The notes under the pieces: generated by a model
Seen by the model: only the letters and a program-made list of their open reading frames with translations
Database searches by the model: none
Told to the model about the DNA's origin: nothing
Shown: piece by piece, positions 25,641 to 33,658 of the stretch
Layout of the letters: each line of letters begins with the position of its first letter
Numbering within the stretch: the stretch's first letter is position 1
Assembly: GCF_010501015.1 (NCBI RefSeq)
Contig: NZ_QVML01000002.1
Coordinates: 460,403-524,402, forward strand
DNA from: Bacteroides sp. 214
GTDB taxonomy: Bacteria > Bacteroidota > Bacteroidia > Bacteroidales > Bacteroidaceae
Direction: 5' to 3'
Length of the DNA: 64,000 bases
Translations under genes and position numbers: made by a program

Positions 25641-26590
25641 TTCATTTCTTCAATCATAATTTCCAACTCCTTTTCAATCCGGGAATCCGGCTCGTCCTTC
25701 ATTGCCAAATACAATGAAAGTTTATCGACAATACCACCATTTGACTCATAAGGTATCGTTGCCGGATATCTCCATACTTCTATTTTGTACAGACCTTCTA
25801 TTTCGTTATAGTGTCCATCCTTTGAATTAAATTGCTTATCCCATATTGCCATTGCACCATATTGTTCCGGATTTAGGTGTGAATAATGCGATAAGGCATT
25901 CACTCCGTTTGTACTGAAATTACCTTCGGGTATCGAATCGCAGTAAAAAACTTTTTTTATGGGTGACGACAAGTGGTTTTGTGCTTTCAACCAAAGTTCC
26001 CGTTTAGAATCCTTGAAGCGAATGTATTTAATCCCTGAATCCCGTATTTCAGCAGTACATAGCTGACAATCTTCGAGGCTTGTTATTGCACGTGCCAATG
26101 TCACATAATTATAGGGGACAAGTTCTTCCAATCTCTTAATTGTAAGCTCGTTTTCACTGTTCTCTTTCAAAAGATAGTATAATAGCACGTATTGTGCACC
26201 GGGTGTTAATTGGGACTGAGTTTTCTTTTCTCTTCTTTTAGCTTGAATATTAGCGATTAAAGAAGGTAAGAAAGCATATTTGTCTGAAACGATAAAGTAC
26301 ACACCCTGGCTTATCAATCGCTCCCGTTCATAATAAGGCAATGAGCCTAACAAAACGACAACGGGCATACCCATGACATTACCAACCTGTTGGGTGATTT
26401 TCTTATACTTCAAGGGCGTTATGGCTTCCTTTTCATTTTTTGCTTGGATAACGCATAAAATCTGATGGTTGAAGTCAATGGTATAAAACGAAAACCTCAA
26501 AAGCATATCTGCATTAAGCCCCCGTAGTTTATCCCGTTGTACCGGAATCAACTCTTGTGATGCTCCTAATATGGATATAATATTGCTCAT
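25634..26590 (-). CDS. Winged-helix regulator, AbiEi-like partner of the NTase
   Basis: 318 residues. The N-terminal half (to about 130) is mixed alpha/beta and resembles a nuclease-like or ligand fold without clear motif. A helix-turn-helix follows (TIKRLEELVPYNYVTLARAI), then a C-terminal part shared with AbiEi-like antitoxins. The gene is the first of the operon, and its promoter carries four TTATCA half-sites, so it probably represses itself. Confidence 0.6.
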   Translation of the reverse strand: MSNIISILGASQELIPVQRDKLRGLNADMLLRFSFYTIDFNHQILCVIQAKNEKEAITPLKYKKITQQVGNVMGMPVVVLLGSLPYYERERLISQGVYFIVSDKYAFLPSLIANIQAKRREKKTQSQLTPGAQYVLLYYLLKENSENELTIKRLEELVPYNYVTLARAITSLEDCQLCTAEIRDSGIKYIRFKDSKRELWLKAQNHLSSPIKKVFYCDSIPEGNFSTNGVNALSHYSHLNPEQYGAMAIWDKQFNSKDGHYNEIEGLYKIEVWRYPATIPYESNGGIVDKLSLYLAMKDEPDSRIEKELEIMIEEMKW

Positions 26591-26599
26591 ATTCAGATG

Positions 26600-26660
26600 T
26601 TATCATTTGTATTTTGCATCGTTATCATACATGGTGATAATGGTGCAAAAATAGTGATAA
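26600..26660 (-). promoter_or_regulatory. Operator/promoter with four TTATCA half-sites
   Basis: Half-sites TTATCA start at 26600 and 26622; reverse ones (TGATAA) start at 26635 and 26655. The middle pair forms TTATCA-n7-TGATAA. The -7 box TATTTTTG (26653-26646) lies between half-sites. This fits autoregulation by the wHTH protein. Confidence 0.65.
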
Positions 26661-27104
26661 TAATCGAAACCTCAAATAAATACTACACAGAATTGCTTTG
26701 AAACAGCTAAATCATTTGGGATGTCCGCCTAAAATGAGAAGAGAATTTGAGGTTTATATGGATTAAATAATGTAATGGTCATTAAGTTAATGGCGGTTAC
26801 ATTAATCAAGAAAAAATAAAGCAAATGTTGTCCCAGTGCAAGGTGCAAGTATCTATATAGATAAGCTTGCACCTTGCACCGGGGATAAATATTTGATATA
26901 CAGTATAGTTGTATATCCAAAAAAATATAGTAATTTTGAACCTAAGATTATTGCAGACAAAGGTTAGACAGAGAAGGACAAAGTAGTCATTTTTTCTCGT
27001 AACCAATTCGTAACCTGCATGTCGATTGCCGACGAATCATTCTGATATATAGAACTTTGGAGAAATTGGTTCCGTTCCCTCTCTTTTTGTTGGTGATTCT
27101 ATTC
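26661..27104. other. Non-coding stretch with a long palindrome
   Basis: No gene seen. GTGCAAGGTGCAAG (26836-26849) pairs with CTTGCACCTTGCAC (26866-26879), and the centre TATCTATATAGATA (26850-26863) is itself a palindrome. The whole makes a 44-base hairpin. It has no T run on either strand, so it is not a clear terminator; it may be a recombination or protein-binding site. Confidence 0.6.
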
Positions 27105-27249
27105 TTACGCACAAAGTTTAGCCAACCTAAAGATAAAGAATGGTATATCTCTTACTCCCCTGAACTGTGCTCTAAATGCTTTTACCTTCGCATTGAATGA
27201 TTTTGTTGCTGCATTGGTTGCTCTGTTTTCAAAGTAATTAACGGATCGT
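27105..27249 (-). pseudogene. C-terminal fragment of an ISL3-type transposase
   Basis: The frame ending at the stop 27105-27107 reads NYFENRATNAATKSFNAKVK, then AFRAQFRGVRDIPFFIFRLA, the typical C-terminus of ISL3-family DDE transposases. The 5' part is missing: the frame closes near 27250. No inverted end could be recognised. The fragment lies beside the 22-base repeats. Confidence 0.75.
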
Positions 27250-27271
27250 TAAATAGTATAGGCGTGTGCTC

Positions 27272-27344
27272 CCAATACTTGACGCGTCAAGTATAAAGAG
27301 TACACGCTTCAAGTATAAAGAGTTGACGCGTCAAGTATTTGGGA
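27272..27344. repeat. Three repeats of TCAAGTAT at exact 22-base spacing, in an inverted frame
   Basis: TCAAGTAT starts at 27288, 27310 and 27332; units read about GACGCGTCAAGTATAAAGAGT. An inverted copy (ATACTTGA, 27276-27283) makes a 16-base perfect palindrome ACTTGACGCGTCAAGT (27278-27293). The whole is bounded by CCCAA and TTGGG. Two helical turns between units suggests a protein-binding array. Nothing else is seen in 27345-27488. Confidence 0.7.
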
Positions 27345-27488
27345 CCGAAATACCCCTCTCAGAAGCGCCTTATCGCAAGGTTGTTTTTTGGGGAAATAGG
27401 TAGAAATATAAAGGGAAGACAAGTACCAACAAAGGTTTTCTACTTGAGCCCTTACTACCTTGACACACCCTCACTCGATTTGTCTGTT

Positions 27489-28541
27489 TTATTTCCTTTT
27501 GTCCTTATAGGAACCCTTTACCATCTTGGTAAATGACCTCTCTTGCTTCCTTTTCTCATGTACAGAAGCTGTATAATGCCAGGCTTCTCGGCGAAGTTTA
27601 AGATAGCTTTCGTATACACCTCGATCTATCTCTCCATTCTCTACCGCTTCGATTACGGCACATCCTTTTTCATGGATGTGCTGACAGTCGCTAAATCGGC
27701 ATTTACCTTCATAAGCTGATATATCCAAGATCTCTGACAGGTTATCGGCATTATCGTTTGTAACACCAAACAGCTTTACACCCGGAGTATCAATCAGTAC
27801 ACCCGAATCCGCCATCAAGACCATCTCCCGGCGGGTTGAAGTATGACGTCCTTTTCCGTTTGAGTCACTAATTGCACCTGTCAACAAAAGCTCTTGTCCG
27901 CAAAGCGCATTGATCAACGTGCTTTTACCCGCACCCGACATGCCTGTAAAGACAATGGTTTCTCCCGGAGAGATAAACGCCCGAAGTTGATTAATACTCT
28001 CCATCGATTCCACGCTGGTATAAAAAACGGGTATCTTACCGGAAATATGCCTCAGAGCATTTTCTGTTTCTTCCCTATTGAAGCCCAAGTCTATTTTGTT
28101 CAAAACCAATACGGGTTGAATACCTTCGTCTACGGTTTGTAACATGAAACGCTCGATGCGGCGGACATTAAAGTTTTCATCCAGACTTTGCACGATAAAG
28201 GCTTTGTCTATGAATGAAGCGATTGCCTGCCTTTCCGAAACAGTACCACTTTTCAGCCGGTAAAGCGTCTTTTGCCGGGGCAATAAATCAAGAATAAGAC
28301 CTTTGTCTGTGTCGATGGATTGAAAAATAACCCAGTCGCCTGTGCAGGGATATTCGGATGAGCTCTTGCCGTAGAGCATATTTCCGGCAAGTTCACAGGT
28401 GTAGAATCTCTCTTCGGCAACTACTTCGTAACGGGTTTTATGGGTGACTGTTACCCGCCCGTGCAGAAGGTCTTTGAAATTAGAATCTTGTTTTTGTTGG
28501 AACAGTTCTTCGTTCCAACCGTATAGCTGTAAATTATTCAT
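27489..28541 (-). CDS. rsgA: Ribosome small-subunit GTPase RsgA
   Basis: 350 residues. Circularly permuted GTPase: LVLNKIDLG (G4) comes first, then FTGMSGAGKSTLINALCG (G1), DTPGVKLFG (G3), and a C-terminal zinc knuckle (CRFSDCQHIHEKGCAV). An OB-like N-terminal domain contains the leader-type RVTVTHKTRYEVV. RsgA checks 30S assembly. Housekeeping copies are usual, so one within accessory DNA with its own long leader may be a second copy. Confidence 0.9.
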   Translation of the reverse strand: MNNLQLYGWNEELFQQKQDSNFKDLLHGRVTVTHKTRYEVVAEERFYTCELAGNMLYGKSSSEYPCTGDWVIFQSIDTDKGLILDLLPRQKTLYRLKSGTVSERQAIASFIDKAFIVQSLDENFNVRRIERFMLQTVDEGIQPVLVLNKIDLGFNREETENALRHISGKIPVFYTSVESMESINQLRAFISPGETIVFTGMSGAGKSTLINALCGQELLLTGAISDSNGKGRHTSTRREMVLMADSGVLIDTPGVKLFGVTNDNADNLSEILDISAYEGKCRFSDCQHIHEKGCAVIEAVENGEIDRGVYESYLKLRREAWHYTASVHEKRKQERSFTKMVKGSYKDKRK

Positions 28542-28589
28542 TGTTGTGTGATTGCGCCTTGTGACATGACAACAGGAACGTAATACGCC

Positions 28590-28747
28590 TACCGCAAGTC
28601 ATAAGTGATTATTATAATATAGATATATGAAAATAACTCCGGCAAGACCATGCCCGAGTATAGACTAAGGGATAAGTTCGGCAGGACGCCGGAACTTATT
28701 TACTACACCAAATCCTTCTTTGTTGTTGTCATAGGGAGGCAAAGATA
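28590..28747 (-). ncRNA. Structured leader of rsgA with promoter
   Basis: The -7 box TATCTTTG is at 28747-28740. On the reverse strand ATAAGTT-C-CGGC-GTCCT-GCCG-AACTTAT forms an 11-pair hairpin. A second hairpin, ACTCGGGCA...TGCCGGAGT, follows. TCCGGC of the first can pair instead with GCCGGA of the second, so two folds exclude each other. A 9-codon frame (MTTTKKDLV) spans 28732-28703 just before hairpin 1. No second copy is present. Confidence 0.5.
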
Positions 28748-28810
28748 CGATATTTCTCTGTATTCGCTTTTCTTTATTCGCTTATAATTGTATTACAGTA
28801 ATGAGTTGAC

Positions 28811-29125
28811 TTAAAAAAACTTCAACCCAATAATCCCGGCAATAATCAGGAAAGCAGAAAAAAGACGCATAAACCCCATAGAATCATTGAAAAAGAGAAT
28901 ACCGATTGTGATTGTACCAATAGCTCCGATGCCTGTCCATACGGCATATGCTGTACCAATCGGGATATTTCGTTGAGCAAGATAAAGAAAGTAACCACTC
29001 AAAGCCATAGAGACTACGGACATCGCAATAAACAAGAACTTGTGTGAAGTAGATGAAGCTAATTTGAAACCGAGAGGCCAGCCTATTTCAAAGATGCCTC
29101 CCAAAATAAGGAATAACCATGCCAT
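28811..29125 (-). CDS. gdx: SMR-family guanidinium exporter (Gdx/SugE type)
   Basis: 104 residues, four membrane helices. The conserved glutamate is in GGIFEIGWPLGFK and TAYAVWTGIGAIGT is the SMR dimer-interface block. The FEIGW context and the guanidine-II riboswitch in front identify it as the guanidinium subgroup, not the multidrug EmrE type. It exports guanidinium against protons at the inner membrane. It is divergent from the GNAT gene at 29252. Confidence 0.88.
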   Translation of the reverse strand: MAWLFLILGGIFEIGWPLGFKLASSTSHKFLFIAMSVVSMALSGYFLYLAQRNIPIGTAYAVWTGIGAIGTITIGILFFNDSMGFMRLFSAFLIIAGIIGLKFF

Positions 29126-29140
29126 AATTTATTGATTTAG

Positions 29141-29183
29141 GATGGTCGTCCATCTGTTATTAGTGTATAGCCGGTCGTCCGAC
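29141..29183 (-). promoter_or_regulatory. Guanidine-II (mini-ykkC) riboswitch
   Basis: On the reverse strand two hairpins share the diagnostic loop. GTCGG-ACGA-CCGGC is at 29183-29170 and GATGG-ACGA-CCATC at 29154-29141, joined by 15 bases. GG-ACGR-CC in both loops is the signature of this class. It starts right after the -7 box and ends 15 bases before the start codon, so it probably frees the ribosome site when guanidine binds. Confidence 0.88.
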
Positions 29184-29185
29184 AT

Positions 29186-29195
29186 GGCAAAGATA
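29186..29195 (-). promoter_or_regulatory. -7 box (TATCTTTG) of gdx
   Basis: TATCTTTG at 29195-29188, directly followed by the first riboswitch hairpin, so the transcript begins with the aptamer. Confidence 0.7.
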
Positions 29196-29251
29196 CGATA
29201 TTTTTCTGTATCTGCCTTAAATGTACTACTTTTACGATTCAAATCAGGACA

Positions 29252-29698
29252 ATGACAATCAAACAAATAACAGAGAACAAAAAGCAATACCTGGACCTAC
29301 TGCTTTTGGGCGATGAACAGGAAAGTATGATCGACCGCTATTTGGAGGCAGGCGATATGTTCGCCTTGTATGATGAGAATCTGAAAGCAGTATGCGTTGT
29401 AGCTCACATCGATAATGAGGTTTGCGAGTTGAAGAATATAGCCGTCTATCAGCAATTCCACAGACAAGGATATGGGAAAGCCCTCATCTCGCACATCTCA
29501 AAGTATTATAAAGATAAATACAACAGGATGCTTGTCGGTACGGGAGAAACTCCTTCGAACCTTTCGTTCTATCAACAATGCGGATTTACGTTATCTCATC
29601 GCATTAAGAACTTCTTTACAGATAATTATGTCCATCTGATATTTGAAGAGGGAGTCCAGTTGGTGGATATGATTTACTTAAAGAAGAATTTGAAATAA
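29252..29698 (+). CDS. GNAT N-acetyltransferase
   Basis: 148 residues. [20 protein letters not shown] holds the acetyl-CoA loop HRQGYG; then SFYQQCGF. It is related to the 5221-5694 protein by plan and by KNFFTDNY...[12 protein letters not shown]. It is divergent from gdx with 126 bases between. Substrate unknown. Confidence 0.85.
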   Translation: MTIKQITENKKQYLDLLLLGDEQESMIDRYLEAGDMFALYDENLKAVCVVAHIDNEVCELKNIAVYQQFHRQGYGKALISHISKYYKDKYNRMLVGTGETPSNLSFYQQCGFTLSHRIKNFFTDNYVHLIFEEGVQLVDMIYLKKNLK

Positions 29699-29731
29699 AG
29701 ATTACAACGGTTTTACTGGAATACATTCTTG

Positions 29732-30481
29732 CTACTTTTTGAGTATTCTCTTTAAGTTCTCAACACTCAATAAATTTACCGTCTCGAATCGTCCTTTATA
29801 AAATACAGCCCAGTTGTTGAAAACGCAAGGCAATTCTTTCGCTTTTTGCAGTGTATCCACTTGAATTAAGGAGGCGGGAATATCGTGTGTGTCGCAATAC
29901 TGTTTTAAGATTTCAATGGTTTGATAGACAAACGGACACTGCATACTATAATAAATGATCAGTTCTTCACTGTTTATTTCTTGTGTCTTAACGTTTTGTG
30001 CGAATTGCGGCGTTGTCCCGTCGAAAGAAAGTGCAAGTAATTCATAGCCGTTATCAGTCGTATCAACTACTTCAAATCCAAACCTCTTGGCAAACGATTG
30101 GTCGGAAAGCCAAGCTTTTTGCTTTGTTGATCCGAGCATACATATGCCTGATTTGCCTTTCGCTTTGGCATCAGCCACGCAATACTCCAACAATGATTTC
30201 GCATATCCTTTTCCTTTGTATTCGCCTAAGACCCACAAGCAATAGAGATAAATGTAGTTGTCGCCGACGATGGGAACCCAAGCTGTTTCAAGCGGAGCGT
30301 ATTCAATGAAAACTGTTGCCTTTGCATTCAACTTCCTAAAGACATGGCCTTCATTAAGTCGATCAGTAAGCCATTGTCGCTTTGCTTCTATGCCCGGGTG
30401 AGTTACTTTGCTGCGGATAATACAGCATAGATGTTCGTTAGCAATGTTTTCCGGTGTTATGTTTATGAAATCGACATTCAT
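29732..30481 (-). CDS. GNAT acetyltransferase with YoaP-type C-terminal domain
   Basis: 249 residues. The N-terminal GNAT domain has LWVLGEYKGKGYAKSLLEYC (KGKGYA loop) and GICMLGS. The C-terminal ~75 residues (YYSMQCPFVYQTIEILKQYC) resemble the YoaP domain, a thioredoxin-like fold with CPF in place of CxxC. It overlaps the next gene upstream by 4 bases (ATGA). Substrate unknown. Confidence 0.82.
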   Translation of the reverse strand: MNVDFINITPENIANEHLCCIIRSKVTHPGIEAKRQWLTDRLNEGHVFRKLNAKATVFIEYAPLETAWVPIVGDNYIYLYCLWVLGEYKGKGYAKSLLEYCVADAKAKGKSGICMLGSTKQKAWLSDQSFAKRFGFEVVDTTDNGYELLALSFDGTTPQFAQNVKTQEINSEELIIYYSMQCPFVYQTIEILKQYCDTHDIPASLIQVDTLQKAKELPCVFNNWAVFYKGRFETVNLLSVENLKRILKK

Positions 30482-31005
30482 ATTATTACCTTTCTATAAT
30501 CTCCGTCTTTCTTTTTCATAAATCCATTACTTAATAGTGCCTTTATGGAGAAAGTGTTTTCTTCGGAAGGGTCTGCTGCTATCTCACGTCCGCCTAAAGC
30601 TGTGATTTTTTCTTCTAACTGCTGAATAACAATTTTGCTGATGCCTTTATTCAGATACTCCTCTTCCCCAATCAGGTAACCAATTTCAAAGGTATGGTTT
30701 TTCTCTGTTACATCTCCATATAAGCTTTCGAAATCATGCCCTTCCTCTTCTAATTCTTTCAGAAAGAAGCAGTCGACATAAAGGCAGTAGCCTATTTTAT
30801 GCTCGTTGTGGTGAACAATAAAGTGAGTTAGAAAATTGTACTTGCCGTCTTTGTTGTTAACTTCTTCTAACCAAGCTTTGCGTTGTTCTTCTCCATCGGG
30901 ACAGAGCCATTTATAAACATAGCCTTTATTGAGCCATTCCTCAAATAAAGGCATATCTTCTTTAAGTAGAGGCTTTAATAGGATGTTTCTTTTGTTTATT
31001 ACCAT
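30478..31005 (-). CDS. GNAT acetyltransferase, AAC(6')-like
   Basis: 175 residues. LLKPLLKEDMPLFEEWLN at the start and EIGYLIGEEEYLNKGISKIV (acetyl-CoA-loop area) followed by DPSEENTFSIKALLSNGF have the layout of the Acetyltransf_8 / aminoglycoside 6'-acetyltransferase group. The loop lacks the usual GxG (NKGIS). Aminoglycoside activity cannot be claimed from this. Coupled to the YoaP-type gene by an ATGA overlap. Confidence 0.7.
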   Translation of the reverse strand: MVINKRNILLKPLLKEDMPLFEEWLNKGYVYKWLCPDGEEQRKAWLEEVNNKDGKYNFLTHFIVHHNEHKIGYCLYVDCFFLKELEEEGHDFESLYGDVTEKNHTFEIGYLIGEEEYLNKGISKIVIQQLEEKITALGGREIAADPSEENTFSIKALLSNGFMKKKDGDYRKVII

Positions 31006-31010
31006 GCATT

Positions 31011-31535
31011 CTATTCTTTTATTGCATCTCTTATTTCTTTTATCAATTCATAGAAGCTTTCTTCTGTCGATTTACCTGCTGTATCAATCAGAATTCTATC
31101 TGTCGCCCATGCATGATACTCCCTACTTTGGATTTCATTCCATGTAGGGAGTGTTAAACCTTTCACTTCGCTACACCGGTTTTCAGCTCGTTTTTTATGT
31201 TCTTCTTTATCCGAACAGATTACTTCGATATTAATGTACCGGCTATTGCTTTGTATAGCTACTTCTTCCCATTCTCTACGGGTAAGGTCTATCGGATTGC
31301 ATGAATCGGCAACTACATTATGCCCCAAGTCCAGATTGTTGCTTGCTATGCGGTAAGCCAAACGGTATCCTTCGCTTTGTACATTGTAGTTGCATAAATC
31401 TCGCAATGCTTGTTCTATGGTATCAATTCTCAGATAGGCAGCATTGTACTCCTTGACAATCAGTTTTGCCAGACTTGATTTTCCCGAAGCGGGCAATCCC
31501 GATAGAATAAACAGTATGGGTTCTGAAGCCTCCAT
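31011..31535 (-). CDS. P-loop kinase-like ATPase (AAA_33 type)
   Basis: 174 residues from ATG 31535. The frame begins at 31637, but the first 34 codons overlap the VOC gene. Walker A is LSGLPASGKSSLAKL; VVADSCNPIDLTRREWEE fits the middle of zeta-toxin / chloramphenicol phosphotransferase-like kinases. Small-molecule phosphorylation is likely; substrate not known. It lies 5 bases before the GNAT gene. Confidence 0.75.
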   Translation of the reverse strand: MEASEPILFILSGLPASGKSSLAKLIVKEYNAAYLRIDTIEQALRDLCNYNVQSEGYRLAYRIASNNLDLGHNVVADSCNPIDLTRREWEEVAIQSNSRYINIEVICSDKEEHKKRAENRCSEVKGLTLPTWNEIQSREYHAWATDRILIDTAGKSTEESFYELIKEIRDAIKE

Positions 31536-31552
31536 TTTTCGATTGTTTATTT

Positions 31553-31957
31553 TTATAACTCTGATTGATTCAGCGGAGAATACAACTCTATCAGATTCTC
31601 TTCCGGGTCGTACAGATGCACAACACGCATTCCCCAACCTGGCATATCTATTGGCTCATTAATAAATTTAAGTCCTTTTGCCGAAAGTGCTTGATAAGTC
31701 TCATCTACATTATCAACTTCAAAAGATATCATTGATTTTTCGCGATAACCTGTGGGTTGCGTTTTGTCGGCATTACCAACAGCGGGAGCCATATAATCGG
31801 AGGTAAACAAGGCAAGTCCCTCTATTCCGTCGGCTACTTTGAAGCTGGCATAACAGTCTTCAACATCCCAGGCGGCTTCCAAGCCAAGTTGTTGAGTGTA
31901 AAAATCAAAACATTTCCGATAGTCTTTGACTAATAGTCTTACGTTACTGAATCTCAT
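31553..31957 (-). CDS. VOC-family protein (one domain)
   Basis: 134 residues. RLLVKDYRKCFDFYTQQLGL, SFEVDNVDETYQALSAKGL and LYDPEENLIELYSP are the standard glyoxalase/bleomycin-resistance repeats, with the Glu of the metal site in LIELYS. Functions in this family vary from drug binding to isomerisation. Part of the operon from 32734 downwards. Confidence 0.85.
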   Translation of the reverse strand: MRFSNVRLLVKDYRKCFDFYTQQLGLEAAWDVEDCYASFKVADGIEGLALFTSDYMAPAVGNADKTQPTGYREKSMISFEVDNVDETYQALSAKGLKFINEPIDMPGWGMRVVHLYDPEENLIELYSPLNQSEL

Positions 31958-31978
31958 AGTTCTTCTGTTATTAATTTA

Positions 31979-32734
31979 TTAATCTCTTTTATAGTCTGTA
32001 AATCCTAATCTATTGCCCGAAGGGTCGTTCAATTCTACCGCCCAACCTGTCCGTATCTTAAATGGTTCGGATAGAAAGACAATGCCTTTGGCTTTCATCT
32101 TTTCGTAAACCGCTTTGGTATCTTCAACCTCTATCCAAATGGCAGGTATTGTGTTCGGCATCTTGGTTTTGTCTTTCAGAATAATTGCCGGCTCTTCATT
32201 GCCGACCTTGAAGGCTACCATGCCCTGTTCTGCAAACTCGAATTTCTTTTCCAATCCCAATACTTCGGAATAAAAATGTACGCTTTCCTGATAATTGTTA
32301 GCTGGCAGGAAGTAGTTATCATAGTTCTTAATTGCGGTAGGCTCTACTGCATCTTCTGTTATCGTTAGGATATGCCCGTTGTTATCGAAGATGGCAAACT
32401 CGTCGGCTCCATAGAATGTTTGATGCATCTCTTTGGCGATAGATTCTGTTCCCTGAAGCTTTTCGTACAGTGTTTGCATGCCTTTCATCTTTACATAAAA
32501 GGTTATAGCACCCAACACCGGCCGACCAGCTAACTGCGGATATTCTTCGGTTAAGTTACCCATTTCCTGAAACATAAGCGTTGCTCCGCCATTAGCAACC
32601 ATTGCCCATTGCAAACCTCCGGTTGGAGCGGGAACACTCATTATCAGATTGAAACCTAATGTCTCGGTATAGAACTGTACTGTTTCATCGACGCTCTTTA
32701 CGCCAATATTGGGAGATAGGGTTTGATATTCCAT
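31979..32734 (-). CDS. VOC-family protein (two domains)
   Basis: 251 residues from ATG 32734; the longer frame to 32758 would start inside the promoter. Each half has the betaalphabeta-betabetabeta unit: SPNIGVKSVDETVQFYTETL in the first, FLPANNYQESVHFYSEVLGL and LNDPSGNRLGFTDY in the second. A 46-codon stub of the same gene type remains at 5745-5885. Confidence 0.85.
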   Translation of the reverse strand: MEYQTLSPNIGVKSVDETVQFYTETLGFNLIMSVPAPTGGLQWAMVANGGATLMFQEMGNLTEEYPQLAGRPVLGAITFYVKMKGMQTLYEKLQGTESIAKEMHQTFYGADEFAIFDNNGHILTITEDAVEPTAIKNYDNYFLPANNYQESVHFYSEVLGLEKKFEFAEQGMVAFKVGNEEPAIILKDKTKMPNTIPAIWIEVEDTKAVYEKMKAKGIVFLSEPFKIRTGWAVELNDPSGNRLGFTDYKRD

Positions 32735-32755
32735 GGCTTTCCTCTTTTTTAAGTG

Positions 32756-32763
32756 CAAAAATA
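32756..32763 (-). promoter_or_regulatory. -7 box (TATTTTTG) of the VOC/kinase/GNAT operon
   Basis: TATTTTTG, 21 bases before ATG 32734. It starts the five-gene operon ending at 29732. The AraC-type gene just upstream reads in the same direction and has its own start. Confidence 0.6.
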
Positions 32764-32803
32764 CAATACCGGTTCGAACTGTTTCGTGTAAAAAACCGAC
32801 ATT

Positions 32804-33550
32804 CTACACAGTGTGTTCCGATGGAGAGATACTTCCCAATCGCTGAAACTCTTTATTCATGTGCGAGTGATCGTGATATCCGCAGGCAATGGCTATTTCG
32901 TACATGCTTTCATCCGGATGGGCTTTCATATAACTGCGAACAGACCGGAAACGCATGATGTTACTGAATACTTTGGGAGAGATACCGATGGTTGTTTTGA
33001 ATCTACGTTCGAATTGTCGTTCCGATAGGCAGACCTCTCCGGCTATCTCCCTGACAGATACATGTCCGTTATTGCTTTGAATAAGAGAAACGGCATGCCT
33101 GATTTGCCTGTCGGGCAGATATAACTTGTGCATACGCGCCAGTAAATAGGTGTTGATATAAGCAACCCGTTCCTGCACATACTCCATCTCAGGTAATCGT
33201 TCATAGAAACTTTCATCAAACAGGGTTTCAGCAAGCGGAAGCTCTATGTTCCGGTTGGTAATTCCGAAAATAGGCATACGGGTAAATGCGGTAATTCCTG
33301 CCGGCGCAAAGCGGATTCCCATCATTTGCACCCGTCCCGGCTGATAGGTTATTTCCAATAAAGAGGTCATGGTACCGACAAGCATAGGCAAGCCGGCTGA
33401 AGGTTGATTACTTCCGAAATCGAAGATAATATCTACACAACCGTCGGGGAGAATCCTATGCGTAAATGGATTCTCTATTACATCATCTGTAACCCAATAA
33501 GTTTCTATCAGATGCTGTAAGCGTAGGTCGGGTGGATATTCTTTATACAT
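32804..33550 (-). CDS. AraC-family transcriptional regulator
   Basis: 248 residues. The N-terminal part (YPPDLRLQHLIETYWV, HRILPDGCVDIIFDFG) is the DUF6597-type sensor domain. The C-terminal HTH is VREIAGEVCLSERQFERRFK then RFRSVRSYMKAHPDESMYEI. It lies directly before the operon of modifying enzymes and is its likely regulator; the ligand is unknown. Confidence 0.88.
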   Translation of the reverse strand: MYKEYPPDLRLQHLIETYWVTDDVIENPFTHRILPDGCVDIIFDFGSNQPSAGLPMLVGTMTSLLEITYQPGRVQMMGIRFAPAGITAFTRMPIFGITNRNIELPLAETLFDESFYERLPEMEYVQERVAYINTYLLARMHKLYLPDRQIRHAVSLIQSNNGHVSVREIAGEVCLSERQFERRFKTTIGISPKVFSNIMRFRSVRSYMKAHPDESMYEIAIACGYHDHSHMNKEFQRLGSISPSEHTV

Positions 33551-33553
33551 ACT

Positions 33554-33658
33554 TTATTGTATTATTCTTTTTAACCAGCTCTCTAAATAATTCAACTGTT
33601 CTTCAATGCTGTCCATTAGTGCCTGACGAACATCTGATAACAAATTATCTTTTATCAT
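33554..33658 (-). CDS. Short frame before the AraC-type gene
   Basis: 34 residues (MIKDNLLSDVRQALMDSIEE, then a helical QLNYLESWLKRIIQ). It ends 4 bases before the AraC-type start. It is amphipathic and could be a small protein or the tail of a lost gene. An AAGGAT/ATCCTT hairpin lies upstream at 33698-33712. Confidence 0.35.
   Translation of the reverse strand: MIKDNLLSDVRQALMDSIEEQLNYLESWLKRIIQ

Noticed and set aside
26940..27104. 44-codon reverse frame next to the transposase fragment
   Set aside because: No similarity to transposases or integrases I know and no start; treated as chance.
31536..31637. Upstream start of the P-loop kinase
   Set aside because: These codons overlap the VOC gene in another frame and have no family match.
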